From assembly GCA_021018815.1 (NCBI GenBank), contig JAITYX010000085.1, positions 2,244,001 through 2,308,000 on the forward strand: a stretch of DNA of 64,000 nt, read 5' to 3'. Below the pieces are notes generated by a model. The model was given only the letters and a program-made list of their open reading frames with translations, ran no database searches and was not told where the DNA came from. This document shows, one piece after another, positions 59,501 through 64,000 of the stretch. Both the position numbers and the translations under genes were made by a program. Numbering within the stretch: the stretch's first letter is position 1; each line of letters opens with the position of its first letter. The DNA comes from Talinum fruticosum (Eukaryota > Streptophyta > Magnoliopsida > Caryophyllales > Talinaceae).

Positions 59501-61590
59501 AACCGAATATTTCCTATTTCAAACCATTTGGATATAAGTGTTTTGTTCACAACAATGGTAAGGATCACCTGACTAAGTTTGATGCTCGGTCGAGATGAAG
59601 GTATTTTTACGGGTTATTCTTCTCACAGTAAAGCTTATCGCACTTTCAATAAGAGAACTAACAAAGTGGAAGAAAGCATCCACGTTGTGTTTGATGAGCT
59701 TGAATAGGAAAAACTGAGTGAGTCTACATACTCAGATCTGAAGCTAGCAGAGAAGATGATGAAACCGAGTCTACAGAGACTCAAACTCAATCGGCTCGGA
59801 ATGAAGTCACTCGGAATGAAGTGACTCGAACGAGACAGACTCAAGAATCCACTCGGAATGCTGAAGAGCAAACTGATCACTCGGACCAAGCCTCCGAAGA
59901 TCAAGCAGTTCAGCCTACAAATCTGGTGTATCAAAGAACAGGTAGAGCCTTCAAGTATGTTTCTAGTCATCCACTAGACAACATATTATCCGATATCAAC
60001 GAGTGGGGTAAGAACTCGTTCCTCTCTTCAAAATCTATGTGCATTCACTACATTTATTTCATTAACTGAACCCAAAAATGCACTAGAGGCCCTTAATGAA
60101 CCTAAATGGGTAGAGGCCATACAAGAGGAACACAATCAATTCGAAAGAAACCAAGTTCGGACTCTAACCAAACGACCTTCTAACCACCCAGTCATAGGAA
60201 CCAAATGGGTTTTCAAGAACAAACTGGATGAAGGTGGGTTGGTAGTAAAAACAAGGCTAGACTTGTGGCTCAAGGTTACAATCAAGAAGAAGGGATTGAT
60301 TGTGGGGAAACCTTTGCACCTGTTGCCGAATTGAAGCCATTAGAATTCTGTTGGCATTTGCATCTAGCATGAATATCAAATTATATCCAATGGATGTTAA
60401 GTGTGCATTTCTCAATGGTTTTATTGAAGAGGAAGTCTATGTCGAGCAACCTCCTGGTTTTGAAAACTCAGATTTTCCAAATCATGTTTTCAGATTTCAA
60501 AAAGCTCTTTATGGTCTTAAACAAGCTCCCGGAGCTTGGTATGAAAGACTAAGCAATTTCTTGGTTCAAAATGATTTTAGAAGGGGTCAGATTGACAAGA
60601 CACTCTTTACAAAAACCAAGGGGAAAGATTTCCTTATTGTTTAGATCTATGTTGATGATATAATTTTTGGAGCAACTAATGAAATTACGTAGTCGAGAAT
60701 TTTCCGAGTTAATGAGTCGGGAATTTCAAATGAGTATGATAGGAGAACTCAATTTCTTCCTTGGTCTACAAATCAAACAAGACAAAGATGGAATCTATGT
60801 CCATCAATCAAAGTATACCAAGGAGCTACTGAAGAAATACAAACTCCAAGATGCAAAGCACGTATCTACACCTATGAGCAGCGAGTATAAAACTTGACTC
60901 GGATGAGAAAGGTAAAGCAATAGATCGAAACTCTATCGAGGTATGATTGGATCTCTGCTATATCTTACTTCCAGCCGGCCAGATATAATGTTCGAGTGTT
61001 TGTCTATGCGCAAGATTCCAAGCTAATCCAAAAGAATCACATCTCACTGCGGTGAAGAGAATGTTTAGATATCTTGCGGGGACTCGGAACTTAGGTCTAT
61101 GGTACTCAAGAGACTCGGAACCGACTCTCATTGGATACTAAGATGCGGATTACGCTAGATACAAAGTTGATAGAAAGAGCACTTCAGGAGCGTGCCAATT
61201 TCGGGTCAATCCTTAATATCCTGGCACTCAAAGAAGCAAAACTCAGTGGCTCTATCAACTGCTAAAGCTGAGTATATTGCAGTCGGAGCATGTCTGTGCA
61301 TAGATTTTATGGATAAAGCAACACTTGAGAGATCTTGGACTTTCTTTCGGATCGGTTGCAATCAAGTGTGATAATCAAAGTGCAATCAGCATCACCAGAA
61401 ATCCGGTTCAGCACTAAAAACGAAACACATTGAGGTCAGGTATCATTTCTTAAGAGACCATTATGAGAAAGGTGATATCGAATTTGAATTCATTCCTACT
61501 AATCTTCAATTAGCTGATATCTTTACTAAGCCTCTTGGTGAGGATCAGTTTTGTTTTATTAGGAATGAACTTGGAATGTTAAATGCATAA
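56599..61590 (+). pseudogene. gag-pol of Sirevirus-like copy B, inactivated
   Basis: Gag begins at ATG 56599 and meets a TAA at 56668. It continues with WKKLMECFL, DLWDII and SSEEYNRV of the UBN2-type domain, then shifts frame near 57165 (TAIEEAQNLS). The zinc knuckle near 57510 is degenerate (ECASKDHIVKDS, two Cys lost). Protease has an intact DSG (WYLDSGCSSHMSGD near 58450). The integrase zinc region is at 58830-58990 (RRLGHISIHTIKK, CEACTRGK). The catalytic core has HMDLCGKIP near 59025 and, after a frame change, VERKNRTLEE near 59330. Reverse transcriptase: [14 protein letters not shown] near 60205, LYGLKQAPGAWYER near 60510, and YVDD at 60648-60659, just after a TAG at 60642-60644. RNase H remnants (61130-61330) end with the conserved LADIFTKPL and NELGMLNA, stop at 61588-61590. 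No intact product is possible. Confidence 0.85.
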
Positions 61591-62251
61591 TTATGTGCTT
61601 TCGATGTGAAAATTTTCATTGCATGATTATGTGTTAAGTGTTTTCAAATCATTAATAATAATTTGTTCAGTTGATTTCGTGATACTCGAGCTGATAGTTA
61701 TTATTTATTTTTGGTTTCGAGTCACTCGGAAAACTTATCCGAGTCAAACTCGGACGTTGAGAAAAATGGACATCAAACCTCCGGAATCATCTCTAGACAA
61801 GTGGAGAATTTCATAATTTATTTTCAAAATCTTTTCTCTGTCTCTCTCTCGTGATCAGATTTTTAGCCGTTGGAAGTCAAATCGCTCGAATTTGAACCGT
61901 TGAGAAGAGAACCGTCACACTAGCCTAAGGTGAATGATGAAAGAGCTGAGTCGGAACGAATATATAAATAGCGTTGCGTTGAAGGACGATCATTTTTTTT
62001 AATAAATAGCGCCTATTCACCTTCATCTCGCTACTTTACATTTCATTTGCTCTCTCTCTCTAAACCGAAACTCTTCGCGCAAGCTCTCTACGTCTACGAG
62101 TGACTCCTGGACATTTTCAAGCGACGTGAAGCTCATCTCAAGTAAGCTCGACTTCTCTCAGCTCTTTCTTCTACTCTTTTTCTTTCACTCTCGCCGACCT
62201 ACTCTCTTTTACTTTCTCTCAAAGTTTCACTTCTCTCTTTTCTCCTTCACA
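61591..62251 (+). promoter_or_regulatory. Spacer before the env-like ORF, with a TATA-like box
   Basis: No coding sequence is visible. TATATAAATA at 61961-61970 lies about 280 bp before the env-like ATG and is followed by CT-rich leader-like sequence (62030-62250). That arrangement would suit separate transcription of the env-like ORF; this is inference. ACTCGGA-type motifs also occur (61720-61760). Confidence 0.35.
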
Positions 62252-62336
62252 ATGCCTAAAAGAGGTTCACACCTCGACTTTCTTGGCTCTTCCTTAAAGA
62301 AGCCATGTACAAAAAGCCAAGAAGGCTCTTCATCTT
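62252..62336 (+). pseudogene. Env-like ORF start of Sirevirus-like copy B, cut by insertion
   Basis: ATG at 62252 opens a Lys/Ser-rich frame beginning MPKRGSHLDFLGSS that is cut after 28 codons by the retroelement at 62337. The position after pol and the basic/Ser start suit the env-like ORF; its C-terminal part is represented by the remnant of copy A at 1-1061. The remainder of this copy should lie beyond the window. Confidence 0.5.
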
Positions 62337-64000
62337 TGTTAAGTCGCATTTTATATGTATTTTTAGCAGCTATTTAGTTTATATTATATAGTTTATTTTA
62401 TCTAAATTATCCTATTTTGTCTATTTATAGGTAATTATCGAACAAAGTGGGGAAGAGAAGAAAAGTCGTTAAAAGTGAATTTTTAGTTACCGGCAAGCAT
62501 CCAAGAAAATATATGAAGTCGGTCCATAAATATAATATCTAATAAAATATTTATTTTATGATATTATATTTTATGATATTATATTTTAGGAAATCCTAAT
62601 TGGAATAGAAAAGGAAACTTAGAAGAGAAGAAAGAGAAATAAACCCTAACTCTTTCACCCTATATATACTACTTATTATCATCATGGAGAGGGAGACCTA
62701 GGAAGCCAGCCACACACAATCACCACCTGCTGCTTGCTGTCCACGCACCCTGCACCACCAGCCAGCCCCTGCACCTGCTGCCGCTGCTCCTGGTTGCCGC
62801 CGTCCGCCGCTGCTTCTGGCTTGCTGCCGCTCCTTGTGCTGCTGCCCAGCCAGCCACTATCCATCATCATCTTCTTCATCTTCCCGGGTCAAAGAAACTA
62901 ATATCGGTAGTATAATTTAGTTTTGTAATTTTTATTAGAAAAGATTGAGTTTTTATTGTTAGATTAATATTAAAGATGCTAGTTTTATTTAGTTTACATG
63001 TTTTAAATTACATTATGTGTGAGTAGTTTTTCTTATACTTAGTATAGTCTACTTGAAGCCATGTTAAATTATTTATTTTGAAACAAAGTTTCGATTTTTA
63101 TTGTCTTATTGATTCAATCCATGATTCTATGATAATTTGTGTTTAATGTTTATGAATTTATGTCTAATTAATTAGAGTGCACGCTATTTAGTTTTATATA
63201 AATTCATATGATAGTTTAAAGGGTTTAAGTAGGTAATTGCTTGATCTTTTAGACATAAGTATCACCCTAGTTAATCATGGATGGCTCATACCCATCTCTT
63301 TTAATTAGGAAATTATCATAGATCCTTCTTAAATCAATTTGCTAGTAGATTGGTTATTAGGTGCAAGATGATGTTTTTCTATTGCTTCATGCTCTAATTT
63401 GGTTAAATTCTAGTGCTAGTGCTAGGGTTATCAATATTAGTAGGGTTTATATTAGGGCTAGGCCTAAGTAAACTAATAACTAAGGAAAAACGGGGAAGAT
63501 CCGCTAGTGGTTGTCTTCTACAGTTTAGCTCATGGATAGATCAATTTGTGTGTTAATGATAAATAATAATTTGCATGGTGGATATAGATTATACTAAGTG
63601 TTTTTATAAAGTTGCTATCTTTGATAATTATTTGTTTGCTTTTAGTTATTTTCTTGAGTTTATTAATTTTTACTTATAAAGTTATAGTCTTTTATTATCA
63701 ATTTCATTAAACCCCCTAAAGATCATTATTTTAGGTTAGTTTCAGTAATTTTATTTTAATTTAATTTTGAGTCTTTATATATTTTAATTTTCAGAATTAA
63801 TTTTCTGTTAGTTTTTATTATTTTTGAGTTAGTTTGTTAGAAATTAGTTTAAAAATAGTTTCTTTTGTTATTTTTCGTGTTTGATTTTCTTTTAGGGTTT
63901 AGATAGAGTCCTAGTTTGCTGTGATTAAATTTTAGAATTTTTGGAATTAATTTGATAATTTTTCAGATTTAATTCTTGAATTTAATTACTGCAGGTTTTT
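62337..64000 (+). mobile_element. LTR of a Ty3/gypsy-like element (partial), inserted in the Sirevirus-like element
   Basis: The env-like frame stops abruptly at TGTTAAGTCGCATTTTATATG, a plausible LTR start; the preceding 5 bp are ATCTT. Inside are a TATATATACTAC promoter-like phrase near 62661-62672, a GC-rich CTGCTGCC-repeat leader (62700-62840), and a long T-rich tail with TCATTAAACCCCCTAAAG near 63705, a phrase reminiscent of Tat/Athila-type LTRs. No primer site, gag or LTR end is seen before the window stops. The class is tentative. Confidence 0.45.

Larger units (their letters stand above)
54960..62336 (+). mobile_element. Sirevirus-like Ty1-copia element (copy B), 3' end outside the window
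   Basis: In order: 5' LTR (54960-56539), primer binding site (56541-56553), gag-pol (56599-61590), a spacer with a TATA-like box and the start of the env-like ORF (62252-62336). The element is cut at 62337 by another retroelement. The 5 bp before it are CAAGA; the partner duplication is out of view. The downstream env-like ORF, long LTR and initiator-Met primer site point to the Sirevirus group. Its LTR matches that of copy A at 1834-3378. The motif ACTCGGA/TCCGAGT is scattered throughout. All coding parts are interrupted. Confidence 0.85.

Noticed and set aside
62682..62879. Gly/Gln-rich minus-strand frame
   Set aside because: It is the complement of a CTGCTGCC-rich LTR leader; low complexity, no domain.

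Overview
The window is nuclear DNA of a flowering plant. It is AT-rich and dominated by degraded transposable elements of typically plant families: Sirevirus-like and Tork-like Ty1-copia elements, plant L1-type LINEs with DUF4283 ORF1, hAT with a BED-finger transposase, CACTA, PIF/Harbinger-type MITEs, a Helitron and a chromovirus-type solo LTR. The one convincing host gene encodes a B-box (BBX28/29-type) zinc-finger protein near 33 kb on the minus strand. Species cannot be decided from the sequence alone.

Layout. 1-3378: 3' end of a Sirevirus-like copia element (env-like ORF remains, polypurine tract, 1.55-kb LTR). 4992-11166: a 6.2-kb hAT element with perfect 8-bp target duplications, a broken three-exon transposase gene and a (ACCCGAA)-like array just inside each end. 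13286-13928: Helitron-like element. About 14545-23050: LINE 1 (minus strand; ORF2 carries a C-terminal RNase H). 23320-27836: LINE 2 (minus), cut on its 5' side by a 2.9-kb solo LTR (27837-30771, TSD TACTT). 32946-33663: the BBX gene, with a (CT)n microsatellite acting as the apparent polypyrimidine tract of its intron. 35183-36066 and 36194-37282: two PIF/Harbinger-like elements. 37453-38637: a 1.2-kb non-autonomous relative of the hAT element, again with a perfect 8-bp TSD. 41641-46759: LINE 3 (plus), full length, with an 11-bp TSD.

48117-64000 is a nest. A Tork-like copia element (LTR from 48117) is split by a 1.7-kb CACTA element (50085-51811, TSD GGT). It is interrupted again at 54960 by a second Sirevirus-like element (5' LTR, gag-pol, start of env-like ORF). 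That element is itself interrupted at 62337 by what looks like the LTR of a Ty3/gypsy-type element running off the window.

All element coding regions seen here contain stops or frameshifts, so none looks autonomous. The observations most worth following are the direct (not inverted) orientation of the subterminal arrays in the hAT pair, the microsatellite-dependent splice acceptor of the BBX gene, the ATGA stop/start overlap in LINE 3 against a 1.9-kb spacer in LINE 1, a TATA-like box before the Sirevirus env-like ORF, and an orphan exon-like segment near 38.74 kb. No host pathway or operon-like organisation is present.
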